From Gonatopus flavifemur (lineage: Eukaryota > Arthropoda > Insecta > Hymenoptera > Dryinidae), in assembly GCA_018340375.1 (NCBI GenBank), contig JAFFJZ010000003.1, positions 19,220,001 to 19,284,000 of the forward strand: a DNA stretch of 64,000 bases, given 5' to 3'. Each line of letters begins with the position of its first letter. Positions within the stretch are counted from its first letter, which is position 1. A model generated the notes under the pieces. It did no database searches, was not told the DNA's origin, and saw only the letters and a program-made list of their open reading frames with translations. This document shows positions 13,763-26,031 of the stretch, piece by piece. The translations under genes were made by a program, and so were the position numbers.

Positions 13763-14879
13763 GTTGTCGTCGTCGTGGTAGTCTTCAGAGTGTTCGTCGT
13801 TTTCGTTCAAGTTAACAGTCTCGAAGGGAGAGAAACAGAGACGGAGAAAATATAGACAAGAAAAAACCTCTCGTAGAAGAATCGTGGAAGCCCCACTTTC
13901 TTATCGTTGCGTGAATCAGAAAAGTAGAGTTGTTGAGCGCCTTTATTCCAACTTGATCTTTTTACATGAAAGAGTCTTATATGGTGGTCGCGAGAAAAAG
14001 AGAACAAACACAAAATCGAGTCACACCGAAGAGGGGGAAAAACACTTAATTCTATATATTTTACATTGAATATCCAAGGTTGAAATATACCTGTGAATAA
14101 TAATGTTTCCATCGAGGCTGTCATTGGCTTCTTCGAGTTTCCTTCATACAATTCATAGCTTGTACTGGGGCAACATAACCTCACACGTTTCGTGCAACAC
14201 AACTTCACCGTGAGATACGAAGACACGGAACAAGAAAACCTTTGTTTCAGATGGAATAAATACACAGGATCCAATATATCACTCGATTTCCTTGGTTAGG
14301 ACGAAGCCTACTTCAATTCAATGAAAAAAAACAACAAGTCGAATCGAATCGAGTGGCGCCACATACAAACAAGGTATAGATATGTTTTTCCCTTTCCCTT
14401 CTGCTCCTCTCATCGGTCCACTACAATCTCATTGGTGGTGAGCACACACGTGTGTGGAAAACAAAAGAAACACATACATATATACACTCACATTAAACGC
14501 ACAACACTTTAAATAACATTTTCATTCTTTCCTTAACTTGATTAAACATGATCTACAACAATCTGTATCTTTGTCTTTTCTTAATGGTCGTCATTTTTGC
14601 GGCAAAGCACTTTGTATACCCGCAATGTAGTTGTTGGCGGATAAAGGGAAAGAGAGAAATCAATACTAATGAAAAGTTGTCTCCTTTCACTCCGCACCGA
14701 TCAAATAATAAGGTTTCTTCTTCATGTTAGAAGATGGATTGTTTTCCTTTTTGGAATTTCGGTACGTGTTGTGGAACGCGATATATATTTCTCGTATGTA
14801 AAAATCCTACCAATAGGTGGACAGACAGGCGGACAGAATATAAGCAGAGGGCGCGCGGGTTCCAGAAGAGAGAGAGTAT

Positions 14880-15078
14880 GTGCACTTGATTAGCCGTGTG
14901 ACGTCACAGACGGCACGGTTACATCGTTCTCGATTGTCACTCTTTTCTCGATTTTCAGTGGTGGTTCGACGGTACCGATTGGCGTTCGAGGGTGCACAGG
15001 GATAACCGAGGGAACAAAGTTGTACGGAGTTAAAGGCCTCCTACGAGCGTGAACGATAAACTTATTTAATTTCGAGAA
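14880..15078 (+). promoter_or_regulatory. Promoter-like GC-rich region with a CRE palindrome
   Basis: Base composition changes abruptly from AT-rich to GC-rich and CpG-containing here. A full cAMP-response-element palindrome TGACGTCA occurs at 14899-14906, and an insect initiator-like TCAGTG at 14955-14960. The next 120 bp would be a 5' leader up to the ATG at 15079. Strand assignment is inferred from the order CRE, initiator, ATG. Confidence 0.4.
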
Positions 15079-15245
15079 ATGTTTGCCGTGTCGCGAAACG
15101 GGGTAAAAAGGCGGCTATACCCACCCGCGGTATTCGTGAACAGACTGACTCGGCGACGCAACCAACTGCGGCGACGGCGGCGCGGCGGCACCACGGGACA
15201 GTCGGATGACGAGGGGAGCGGGAAAAGATGTGCGCGCCCCGATAG

Positions 15246-15659
15246 ATGGCATCACCTTCATTGGATTTATCGCTAGAACAAGGGGGCTCCAGCGGCCTGG
15301 CCCTCTTTCTCCATACCTCTCTGCCGTGTGCCCAACACGCGGTTGAGCAACGGCATGGCTGTAGTCACTCCTTATCGAATACTCGAGTACTCGAGTCCAC
15401 ACGATCCCACCCGAAAATCCCTGATCTTCAAATCCAATGCAATCCGAAGACCCACGATCTCTTCGTGCCGAACTGCTACGACGTCGAATTCAATATCAAG
15501 TGCACGACCCTCGTCGATCAACCACGAATCATAAGAATGGCGCGCGGCATGAACTACGCTGGTGTCGAGCATCTACGTTTTTCATATTTTTTCTTCCTTA
15601 TCTTACTTGAGATCTTTTTATTACAGACGCGTGACCGATTTACCGAGATACCCTGCTGA
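15246..15659 (+). CDS. Candidate first coding exon in GC-rich island, unknown protein
   Basis: The frame from 15246 has strongly C/G-ending codons between about 15440 and 15560 (peptide words KTHDLFVPNCYDVEF and IKCTTLVDQPRI), which is unusual in this AT-rich window and typical of real exons. Two other frames over the island also look protein-like: plus 15079-15276 (arginine-rich, starting MFAVSRNGVKRR) and minus 15372-15572. A weak donor-like GTGTCG follows at about 15561, and the AT-rich tail after it is probably intronic. I recognise no family. The region most likely holds a real first exon, but which frame is used, and even the strand, is unsettled. Confidence 0.25.
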   Translation: MASPSLDLSLEQGGSSGLALFLHTSLPCAQHAVEQRHGCSHSLSNTRVLESTRSHPKIPDLQIQCNPKTHDLFVPNCYDVEFNIKCTTLVDQPRIIRMARGMNYAGVEHLRFSYFFFLILLEIFLLQTRDRFTEIPC

Positions 15660-15949
15660 GAAAAAAAATCATGTTGAGGATGGACGTGCACGATGGACGT
15701 ATTGATATTATTTAAATGCATTTCACTTTCTTCTAAATCTAACCTTCATCCTTATAATGGTATGGGAATTTATGTTTATTACATTCAACATGTGACTAGA
15801 AAATTTTATTCCCATATATGCATATATATATATTTATGTAAGGAGAATTCAAACGGAACTTGCCGTGTAGAACTTTGTCATTTGGAACCTACTGAACAAG
15901 AATATGATTGACCCTAAGTATGAAAAAAAACGTACTTTTACCTTCAAAC

Positions 15950-16081
15950 TAGTGATCGGCGATATTTGGAAATATATATAGAATTTTTGTCGAGTTTATA
16001 TTGAATTTGATCAAATATCGATAAAAACTCTATACAAATTTTATATAAAATATCGATATTGTGAAATATCGCCGATCACTA
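15950..16081. mobile_element. hAT-like MITE (TAGTG family), intact with 8-bp duplication
   Basis: A 132-bp element with terminal inverted repeats TAGTGATCGGCGATATTT and AAATATCGCCGATCACTA is flanked by exact 8-bp direct repeats CTTCAAAC (15942-15949 and 16082-16089). The interior is a palindromic TTTATA/ATCGATA core. This copy defines the ends of a family with other members at 21126, 40256, 42475, 44758 and 50308. Confidence 0.9.
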
Positions 16082-16089
16082 CTTCAAAC

Positions 16090-18036
16090 GCAGTTTTCGG
16101 AAAGTTTGATTTTCGACAAATTTTCCAACAAAAATCGATATATCTTGAGAACCAATTCATATTTTCATCACATATTCAGTAGATCTTTTACTAAATATTT
16201 AGGTAGAATCACATTTTTAGGTGAATATGTTACTTAGAAACATGATTTCATATATATGCATGTTTTTTTGAAAAAAAGTCTGAAGTTTACTTGATGATTT
16301 TTTGAAATCCACTAATGCTACCGTGATAAATCTACCTAAATATCTAGATTAGATCATTATCTTCAAAATGAGACCATGAGCAGTGCAATATGTTGGATAG
16401 TTTCTTAGATATATCACTTTGAAATATGGTCTGAAAAACGTGAGAAAGAACAGTTTTTATTCGCTGTAGCCTGTATGTGACAACTTTTTGGCCATTTCAT
16501 ATCTTTTGTTAGCCTACTACACACTAGGAGAAAAATAGTCAAGCCATTTTTATTGTGTATTTCAAAAAAAGTATTTTCTTAGTGGTGAATCCCCTTAAGG
16601 ATGAATTACATAGATTTTGAAAATAATACATCGCTGATGGCCCGTGATTCAAAATATGATCCATGGCACAATAAAACTACTGAAGATAAGTTCGAATGAC
16701 TCTGATCCGAATGTTTTCATGAATATTGAGGGAGATATTTTCTTATTCATCTTCATTTATATACGGTTTCAATCTATAATCTATAAATTAATGGATTTTA
16801 ATTTTGATGTAACTTTCGAAGGAAGCTCTGAATCGATTTGAAATTTTGCAGGAGTATTTGTTTGATCATTGAGAATCGTTTCAGAGATTTTCGTGAGTTT
16901 TTCATTATTTTAAAGATAGGTGTAATACATCCTTGAGGTAGTAGTCTGGTAACGTTTTTTGAGATAGTTTAGTTTTTCGGAGATGCTTTTTTTGAGGAAA
17001 ATCAGGATCGTCGAGGTGCAAAACCGGGACAGTTCCTCTAGAGTGGAAGAATATTCCAAATTATATATAATTTTTTATAAAATTCAATATGGTTTATATC
17101 TAAATTATATATAATTTTGAACATTTTCCTATTCGGAGCACTTTTTCTTCAGCCCGACAGACGAGAACCTTTTTTCTAAGGGAATCCCGAAGTTTCAAAC
17201 TTACTACATTTTTCTCCCAGTTTGCTTATAAAAAAGACGGGAATAAAATCGAAAAAGCTCAATAAATCTCCTCGTATCACAGAGGCAATTCATTATTTTC
17301 GTAGAAAATTGGGGTAGGGGAGAAATTCAGAAATTTTTTGACTTTGGGATGCCCTCGAAAAAACCATTTGAGCATCAGTGTCTCTTTTTAGCATACTTTT
17401 CTTTCCATTTATTATCATCGATAAAATGCAAATTTCATAGATTTTGAAAAAACGGAGACATTTCGAATCAAAACCAGGACCCTCCGCAATATTGTCAAGA
17501 ACCGAGACGTATGGTCACCCTAGGAAAATAAAATTCTTCGTTGTTTGTTATTTTGATATATCATCAAGTGTACTTAACAGTGTACAAAAAAATGTTTTTC
17601 ATTTGTTTTTATGATTCATTGTGCACGCTTTTGAGCATCAAAGTTACCCCTCAAAAAAAGGGGTTGACCAAAGCCCCCTCAGACATTGAAAGTCAGGGGA
17701 TGTTAGGGATGTTTGCAAGCAGCGAGAACAATAAGTATCACTGAAGTAACAAAATAAATTGTCGTAACAAAATCCATTTATTGTCAAAACAGCTGAATAT
17801 TTTGAATATATAAGGCAGTATAATTATTCGCGTAAGAAATTAATTTTCTGAAGAAGTTTTTCTTGAATTCACAAACACAAAAACTAATTCCAAATTCGAC
17901 GAGTCTTATTGATTTTTGAAAAAATTCCTGCGATTCAAATACACTCAACAAAATCGAGGATTACAGTGAGTGGCAATCCAAGTACTCAGTTGTCATCTTG
18001 GAGATCTGCTGATATGATAAAGGCTTTGTATTCTAC
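16090..18036. other. Gene-poor stretch with AT-rich palindromes
   Basis: No supported gene. An AATTATATATAATT-type inverted repeat is at about 17055-17115. The frames here are short and unsupported. Confidence 0.45.
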
Positions 18037-18045
18037 TCGGAGGAC

Positions 18046-18248
18046 CATGGAGCTGAAACTAGCAGCCGTAGAGCTAGCAACCAGTTCTTATAACTTTTGA
18101 TTGAACTTTGTTGAAGCTTTGTTCATACCAGAAATCAATCGAGTGGCATCCCATTAATCGTTTCCGATCCTCAAATCTTCAATAAACGTTCAATTAAAAA
18201 AAACATGACAATCGGCTGCTAGCTTTACGGCTATCAGTTTCAGCTTTA
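18046..18248. mobile_element. Mutator-like MITE, copy 1 (9-bp duplication)
   Basis: A 203-bp element has inverted ends built on AGCTGAAACTAGCAGCCGTA and its mirror. The flanking 9-mers TCGGAGGAC (18037-18045) and TCGGAGAAC (18249-18257) differ at one base. The same element is found at 40458-40646 with an exact 9-bp duplication. Nine-base duplications are characteristic of Mutator-like transposons; no transposase is present. Confidence 0.7.
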
Positions 18249-18249
18249 T

Positions 18250-21117
18250 CGGAGAACCGGGGTTCGAATCTCGCTAAGGTAACTTCCCAACATTAAAACT
18301 TGAACTTCCCTTTTCTTCACAAATGAATCAAATCAAATCGTAATAGAATGTTTATAAAAATGAATTCAGTCGAAAAGTTGTTTTCCTCAGTTAAAAGTAA
18401 TATTCTTTCAATGTGTAAATACGAACCATTTATACAACCATATCATATTGCAAAATTGAAAATTTGAATTGTGAATAATTTTGACAATACAATATTGTTG
18501 CGAATTGAAAAATAATGACGATCATATTCTTACAATATTTATTCTAAGTATATAACAATATTTTATTGTCAATTCAGCAATATTATTGTTAGTTTTTTCT
18601 CCGTGTAGATAAAATCCTATTTTGAATACTTATATATAAATAGTAAGTAAATTATATATAATTTTGTGAAACTATATTGAAATTTAATATAAATTCTATA
18701 AAATGATCGTTAAATATAATTTATATAGATTATTTTATAAAATTTATATTGAAGTTTACATGGAAATATGTTTCTGTTGGAATTCATGAAAATATTATAA
18801 CCCAACTAAAGTTAAGGGCTCTGAAAATTCAGAGCTACCCCTGAACTCGGCGAAAGAATTATATATGAATCTAGTCCTCTTTGAAAAGTGATCTCACAAA
18901 ATTCATACACAAATATCGTCAGCACTGAAAAATAAATGAATTACTGCTGAAATAGTACAGACCATCTGTATTGAGTAAAGAAGGTCTGTACAGAGAGATA
19001 TTTGAATTTCATTTCTTGGTTTTCGAGTAATTTTTCAGAATAGTTTTGGTTGTGTCCTTTTCTCACCAATGGATCTGGTTGCATCTTCAGGGGTCGCTGG
19101 TATCACCTTAAATGGTCTAGATTCCGGCTATGGCCAAGTCACGCACTGAGAAAAAGGATTAGTGAACTGGACGAAAACGTAGTTGACTCGACTACGTGAG
19201 ATTTTGAATGAAGCTTCTTCTGTGATTCGTTGACGTTCACACACATTGGTTCATAAAATCAAGTGATATGTTTGAGACAATGAAAGGTGGCGTAGTTGAG
19301 TCTACAATTTCCAAGTCATTTCAACTAAAAATTCGTTGATTCATTTATAAATTCTTCAACTACGCGTGGTGGTTAATGGCACTTTTATTTTATTAGAACC
19401 CTGTTGGGGTTGTTCTCTTAGAAAAAAAAAGATCATATCGCTCAATTTTAACTCTTTGACGACCATACGATAACGGCTGTTCGTAGAGGAGAAGAATGGA
19501 AATTTTCTTAATCTACACCCCACCAAATAGGATGAATCTGTTGCATTAGAATTTTTAGCTCCTGTATTTCATCAGATACAGTACGGTACGTATCTGGGGC
19601 TGTCGTCCTGAAAAGAGGTTTCGCCCTCAATTTTCCAAGGTGGATACAAAAGATTTATGTTATATATATTGTTACTGAAATTGAAAAGTGCAAGGATATT
19701 TGAATTATTCTTTCTAGGTGCTTTTGAGAAAAACATTTTATATCAGTATTTCACTAAGAGAAAATATGAATAAAATGATCATTCTCAAAACTTGATGAAT
19801 TTATTGAGTTTTTTTTCATTCAAACACATATTTTCTCAGTGAGAAAAATCATATTGCATACTGGGATCTTTTTCTTTGAGATAAACTACAATGAAAAGAC
19901 CTTTACCGAATACACTTTTCATAAAAAATTTCGAAACTCATGTCACAAATATGTACCAGCGGTCCTAAAAGGGTTAAAACTCATCAGGATGCCTGAAAGT
20001 AGAGGATCGTTGATACCATCTTTTCGATGTATTTCTTCATCAGCTTTTCTCTACAATAAAATTCCGATTCTTTTTAGTGTCTTCGAATCCCATTTTGCAT
20101 TCCCCTGATTGAAAAGAATCATTAAATCTCGGACAATGTTCTGCCCAAATCTCATCAAATCTCATCATGTCAAAATCAATAGAGTTTTTTCAACCAGGAT
20201 TGCACTGATCCTGCATCCTCAGTCGTCCTTATTCATAGAACTATAACCATTTCATTTATAACAAATCGTTCGAAAATACTTCAATAAAATCAATATAATG
20301 CTCTCCTCGACGATTCTAAATATACCAAAAAATTGCTGCCAAATGCGGTATTTTGATTTCATTAAACCTTTTCGAATAGTTTTTTTATAAATAAAATGGA
20401 TATGGATGATAATTACCAGAAAAATGGTAAAGAATTCTATTAGCATGGTAAATATTACCATTCTCTTCTCTCCATGCGTTAATCATGAGTAACACTCCAT
20501 GTTTTGGAACTCTCTACTTGACGATATAAAATCCAGCCTCTTGAAAGGTACCTCTGGACCTATGCTTTTCGGAGATGTGCTGAAGATTCAGATTACTTAG
20601 ATTGTCACGCAGCATTAGTACTTTGATATCTTGGTATTGCTCCAAGTATTGGACTATTTTTGTCACTTTGTCTCCCGTTCTTACGCTATTCTCTGTTCTG
20701 CTTTTAGTTTTAGTTATCTCAGTCTTCGCAATAATGTTTTTCAACTGAATTTCTTACTTCAAATCACATTTTAAGGACAATATTGCACTGCATAAAAAAT
20801 TTGACCTCTCTAAAGCTTAAGAATGTAACTAATCTTTTTCATTGTGCCCCTATCACTAAATTCAATCTTCTCATTTGTCTTGCGTGCACTTGATGTGTTC
20901 TCGGAAGGCTCAATTCTAGAATTTTAAAGACTCGATCGATCAATCAATCAATCATATTTATAGAATTCAATATTCGACAGAGAAACTGTCTTGTTATCTA
21001 AAAAATTTGGAATGTCGAATAAAGAATTGAATTTTTTTGTGTTCTGTGAACACAATTGAATCACCCTTATGTCATCAATTCCGATTTATTCAATCTTAAG
21101 GTAATATCAGCGATCTC
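18250..21117. other. Gene-poor stretch with dispersed repeats
   Basis: Contains a second copy of repeat R1 (about 19010-19120), an AT-rich palindromic tract (18625-18765), and at about 20125-20200 a segment shared with 37465-37540 (GGACAATGTTCTG, CCAAATCTCAT and a TTTTT-AACCAGG end). No gene is supported. Confidence 0.45.
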
Positions 21118-21125
21118 TGACGATG

Positions 21126-21328
21126 TAGTGTTGGTTAAACATCGATAGTACGAAATATCGTACTCATTTGACTAATTTAAATATATCGAATTTTCTAAAT
21201 GTTGTGAAAAAATTTACAGTTCATATTGTTTTGTGTTTCCGAAGTGGTGTTGATAATATCCGATAGTTTTCAACTCGAATAAGGAGGGAAGTTTGATGTT
21301 TTGCACTATCGATGCTTAACCACCACTA
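21126..21328. mobile_element. hAT-like MITE (TAGTG ends), exact 8-bp duplication
   Basis: A 203-bp element starts TAGTGTTGGTTAAACATCGA and ends with the near-perfect inverse ...TCGATGCTTAACCACCACTA. It is flanked by exact 8-bp repeats TGACGATG at 21118-21125 and 21329-21336. The ends are related to the other TAGTG elements but the interior differs, so it is a subfamily. Confidence 0.88.
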
Positions 21329-21359
21329 TGACGATGCTACCCAAGTAAAAACTTTTCTG

Positions 21360-22330
21360 TCAAATTTTTCGAAAATACAGCATTAATTTGTCAGAATAGT
21401 TTGAGCTGCTTTTTTCTAACAAATTGGTTCTGGTTGCATCTTCTGAAGCTCGCTGGTATATCCTTGAACCATAATTGATTGCAGTAAAGTTTATAAAATA
21501 TGGATCACTCCTGATTGAGGGGGTATTCTGGTCTAGATGTACGAACTTGAGACGTTTTTTCAAGTTCAGTATCCATTTTTCCCTCAGATATTCATTCATG
21601 TTCTAACAATGAACACTGAAATTTTTCGTAAAAAGCATCAAGTATTAAAAAAGTTACAGAAGGACAAAGTGGAGGGTGAAAAAAAAAATCATGCACCCTG
21701 GTTCACATGATTGCGGTGGTTCTAGTGATCTGAAACGAATAAAAGTTAAAGCCTCTGAATCGTACCTCGGAAAAGAAGGAAAAACTCAATTTTTTACCTG
21801 TGATTGTCAGTTTTTCGAATTTTTAAAAATAGTTAAAAACAAAATTCTTAAATGAATTTGGTAGGGGCGATAGAGGAATGTACAAAAAAGTTTGTACCGA
21901 ATTTCAAGTGAATCGGTTCATTAGAAGTCGAGATATTGTGTCAACCGTCTTGAAAAAAAGTACTTTTAAGAAAAACGCGTTTGAAGATTCGAGCACAATT
22001 TCAAACAATCTATACAGTAAGAAGCAAAAATTTGCTTTGATTCTACAGATAAGTTTATTTCAAGATGCAGCCAAAACTAGCCATGTTTGATCTGAAACTA
22101 AGCGCTGGAAACAAATACTGACACAATGGGGAAGATTCAATTCCAGTCAATTTTTCATGTAACATGCAGCGATATTCATTAGAATTTTTTACAATGTAAG
22201 TCATACAATAGTATGTTATACTTACATTTCCTCGCAAAAATCCTCCTGAAGATATGTTCTCAAAAGCCTAAACTATGAAAATATGCAAGAAGAAAAAAAT
22301 CGATTTTTCCAAAATTCTAGACCGAAATAC
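21360..22330. repeat. Dispersed repeat containing R1 copy 3
   Basis: Begins with an R1-like segment (TTCTGGTTGCATCTTCTGAAG and CGCTGGTAT). The remainder, including GGTGGTTCTAGTGATCTGAA at about 21713, reads as the body of an old, unclassified repeat. No conserved frame was found. Confidence 0.35.
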
Positions 22331-22339
22331 CCCCTTAAT

Positions 22340-23030
22340 TCCCTCAAAAGTTGAAATAGCAAAAACCAGATAAAACTTGGGTATTCCCTAAAAGAGTCTC
22401 ACAAATGCTGATAGAGTTTCAAATAATGTCAATTTATATATTAGTAAAATATTTCATTGCAATATACAGATGTGAAGAAGATCGCCTGAAAATTCATGTG
22501 AATAATGTTTATTCAACCAAAATCTCGTCTTATTAATAATTTTACATTTTTATAAATCATTATCGTGTGAGAAAACTGATAAATTCGTTCAAATTCATGG
22601 ACCCTTCATGGATAGAAAAAAAAGTGTTCATTATAGAAATTAAACATGAAATATATTCTTATAAAAATGGATCCAAAAAGTGAATGCTGTTGTAAACGAA
22701 AAGCAATTTCCAACATCAAATTGAATGATATAACATGAAAATAATGTAAGAATCGACAATTTTACACCACACAAAAAAGAATATTCAACTCGAATGATGC
22801 TTGGAAGTATACTACAAGTAGGATATCTAACTTATCGATACTAAATAAAAATGATCGTGGTAATATCCCAGATTTGTTGCTTTCATCAAGGAATGATATA
22901 ATGGATAAAATTTCGTGTACCTGGGAAAGACATAGTGTCTTAATAATGCACAAAAATTCGACGTCCCTTACAATCTTTGATCTAAGATCATCAATGAACA
23001 ATATTTCCAATAATGAAGTTTCAATATCCA
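22340..23030. other. Gap downstream of ANKRD39
   Basis: AT-rich; presumably the 3' UTR and downstream DNA of ANKRD39. Nothing further recognised. Confidence 0.4.
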
Positions 23031-23647
23031 TTAACCATTGCTAATGAGTGATGAAATATGAGGGAAATCTTTGGCCAACTGTTCCACACTCCGTCCATAG
23101 TTATCCACAGACGTCGAATCTGTATGATTAATCAAAATTTCAGCGACTGATACAGCTTTCGCCGTAAGAGCTCTATGCAAAGCTGTACAACCATCGGCAT
23201 CTCGAAGATTGGCGTTTGCTCCAAATTTCAAAAGCATTTCTACGATAGATTGATGATCTTGCGTTGCTGCTCTATGGAGAGCAGTCGCTTGTCCGCATCG
23301 AGTACGCGCATGAACGTCAGCGCCGTGCTGCAACAGCAATTCACACATTTTGTAATGTCCATTGCGTGCAGCATAATGTAAAGCTCTATATCCAGCTGAA
23401 TCTTCAATGTTCACCGAAATACCTTTGTTCAAAAGATTTTGAACGCGATCTAAATCATTGTATTGCGCTAAAAAAAACATTATAAGTTGGATACAAATTT
23501 CCATGATTTTAAACAACATTTAAGATAATCACAGTACTCACCCGCATACCAAATCCCTCGCTCAAAATCCATTTCGGATAAAGATTGATAAACCTCGGAT
23601 TTTACATTGGAATTGCAACATGATTGATGATTATGTGTGTGATCCAT
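23031..23647 (-). CDS. ANKRD39: Ankyrin repeat domain-containing protein 39
   Basis: Two coding exons, 23647-23542 and 23467-23031, are joined by a 74-bp GT-AG intron (donor GTGAGT, acceptor TTTTTTTAG) in phase 1, giving 180 residues. The N-terminus is His/Cys-rich (MDHTHNHQSCC) and is followed by MDFERGIWYAA, a signature of ANKRD39 orthologues. Ankyrin repeats run from about residue 35 to 160, with the diagnostic DSAGYRALHYAARNGHYKMC, GQATALHRAA and DADGCTALHRAL helices. The length matches the vertebrate protein (about 183). The molecular role of ANKRD39 is poorly known; ankyrin repeats mediate protein binding. The start is the first ATG of the exon carrying the conserved N-terminus. It lies on the same strand as the GFRP-like cluster, 1.4 kb downstream of its last member. 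Confidence 0.93.
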
Positions 23648-23659
23648 GTTTTATTATAT

Positions 23660-25030
23660 CTGTAACAAGAAATTTTATCTAAGAATTACTAGCGAATTTA
23701 TCGAGAGAGAAGAAAAAAAAACTAGAAAAAGTTTTGAATTGGACAAACCTTATCCATCGAAATGACTATTAGAAGAATGACAATTCATGACATACTAGAT
23801 GTTATTTCAATACAATCACTCTTTATTCAATACATGTATGAATATAATAATAGAGTATGCAAAAAGGTATATCCAGTTTCATAGAGTCATCACAATATAA
23901 TTTTGCTGTATATATTAATTATATTATTTCATATCAATATCAAATATTTAAATCACATAACAAAACGAATGAAATTCAACTTAGGCCTTTTCACGTTCAT
24001 CATAATTGTACTTGCAAGGTATTTGTCAACACCAACCAGTAGCAAAAAATATTTGTTCTATGAATTATACTAATTATTATTATTATTGTTATTATATGAG
24101 GTTCTAGTATAGTCATTGACTTGTTTTGTTCTCTTCTGTGATTATATAAGACAATTTGAAAATTAATATCAATGAATAATTAATATAAAATCGTCAATCC
24201 TTTCAACAATCGTAAATTATAATACTTAAGAAACTGAAATATATGTAACAAATATATTAGAATAAATGTTTCTTCTTCCATCAATTATGAACACTTCTCA
24301 AAGATATTCCAAGATTATAAGATCACTTCTCTTTTCATTCGCAGATCAATTTCAGTACACCATACTTCTCTTCTTTGAATAAACAATCATAGATCCTTCA
24401 AAATGTTTTGTGTATATATTTTCTAAATAACATATATTATGAGTGTTTAAAATTCATGTTTTTTAATTCGCTAAGGAATCGATTATGCAATCATAAAAAA
24501 ACAGTCTTATAATTAATTGCTTTGCACTCAAATATTTAAGTAACGCGATAAATACATGATTGAACCTCTTCTTTTGCTCTATGTATATAAATGTAGATAA
24601 TTGCTACCATGGTGACTATTGTTCTTGCTGCCACAAATACCAAAGATACTAGCGTTTGATGGTGTTAGTAAAATATATCAGAATATGTTTTATCAAAAAT
24701 TTGTCTCGACGAAATAAAAAATACTTCGAAAGTGGTCCACATACATGCATCTTATGACGATGTGGGCATCGATAATCACTAACAACTGATAAAATATGTA
24801 TGTGTATATATATATGTATATATATATAAATATTTAAATATTTAAGTCACTTGGATTTTTGAATATTGAATACTTTGATTGAAATCTGAGAATAACACAA
24901 ATATTCTCTGTTATTAACAGACAAATGATTAATATACTTTATGTATGTGATGACAACACATACGTATACATTGACAATATACGTGTGCGTTATGTGTATG
25001 TATGATCTCCTTTTCCTATCATTGTCATCG
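23660..25030. other. Intergenic AT-rich spacer with TA microsatellite
   Basis: Between the ANKRD39 start and the GFRP-like gene C stop. It contains an ATT/ATTATT run near 24065-24095 and a (TATA)n tract at about 24800-24845. No coding signal. Confidence 0.5.
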
Positions 25031-25035
25031 AGATA

Positions 25036-25401
25036 TTAAAGTTCTCTTTGCAATGTCCAAAGTATTTCCGCTTCTCCGGTACTAGAAACAACTCGATATC
25101 CCAATTCAGCCAAGGCATTTATAACGTTAAAAGGGGGACCTAGAATGAAATACAATTTCACATACCGTAACAATCAAATTTTCTACAATGAATATAATAC
25201 TCATCGTTAACCTTTAATCATTACTCCATTGACGACAGTTGCACCTGAATTAGGAAAACGTTTTCCTAATGCCAGGGATTCGTCAGGAGTTAAACCAAAA
25301 ACCGCGCAATCTGTTGCGAAAGGGGACGCTTTTATGCCCACGTAATAATAATAGTCTTGATCCAAAGGCTCTTGCGGTTCCGAAACTGCTTTTTCCGACA
25401 T
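25036..25401 (-). CDS. GFRP-like protein, copy C (97 aa)
   Basis: Two exons, 25401-25212 and 25139-25036, are joined by a 72-bp intron (donor GTTAAC, acceptor TTCATTCTAG) in phase 1, giving 97 residues. After an acidic leader (MSEKAVSEPQEPLDQ) comes a beta-rich small domain. Its C-terminal part, PPFNVINALAELGYRVVSST followed by ILWTLQREL, aligns with the end of animal GTP cyclohydrolase I feedback regulatory protein: a PP-x5-L-x3-G-[FY]-R-V-x-S-x-TG helix/strand and a final h-W-x-L-x-[KR]-E strand. GFRP (about 84 aa) is known to form pentamers that cap GTP cyclohydrolase I and confer BH4 feedback inhibition and phenylalanine activation. That function is only inferred here. Two relatives lie upstream on the same strand. 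Confidence 0.7.
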
Positions 25402-25639
25402 TTTGTACGAATCTTTTCCGAGTACTTTTTTCTCGAAATTGTTACACTTCGTTGTCTTTTAGATCTAAAATCAAAAATATATACAGAACAAAAGAAAAAA
25501 ATATCACAATAATACAACTTAATATTATTTCCAAAGTGTATAATGTCAGTACAAACAAATACATTGAAAGATCTCTGTTTTTCTTCCGATAGCACACAGT
25601 GTACGAGGAAAAGTGAATGACAAGTTAAGAAAGAAAACT

Positions 25640-26020
25640 ACATTTCATAGTACATAATACACTTTTATTCTAATCACTTTGTACAAATCTTGAATGATTC
25701 AATATCTCTCTAATATTCTCGTTTGAAATTTATAAGATTGATATTTCATTATACTTGTCATATAGAAAAAATATTTCTCCAAAATTTGAATAATACTACA
25801 AATCATTTACAAACTATCCATTAAAAACATTCACAGATAAAAGACAGAAGAAACATTCGAGTTGTCGAATATTTTGAACAATGTGATTCTTTAATTGTAT
25901 CAGATTTAAAAATACTTTATTCACTTTGTAGAGTAGATTTGTTATATTTTCAAATAACATTGTTTCCGCAGGTACCAAAATCGATATGGAAAAATAAAAA
26001 AGCGATATCAATAAATTAAA
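25640..26020. other. Spacer between GFRP-like C and the BED/coiled-coil exon
   Basis: AT-rich with no coding signal. It probably contains the 3' UTR of the BED gene and the promoter/5' UTR of copy C. Confidence 0.4.
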
Positions 26021-26031
26021 CTTTCAATATC

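Noticed and set aside
13630..13815. Plus-strand frame with a 15-histidine run
   Set aside because: The histidines come from a CAT microsatellite; the flanks have no coding support.
13807..14274. 155-codon open frame on the minus strand
   Set aside because: Long for the region but Leu/Phe/Ser/Cys-rich with no domain, adjacent to a CAT microsatellite. A donor-like CAG|GTATAT inside it hints that the first part might be a 5' exon, but nothing else supports coding.
18250..18290. B-box-like GGTTCGAATCTC suggesting a tRNA
   Set aside because: No matching A box, D arm or acceptor stem; it is beside a MITE end and likely a chance or SINE fragment.
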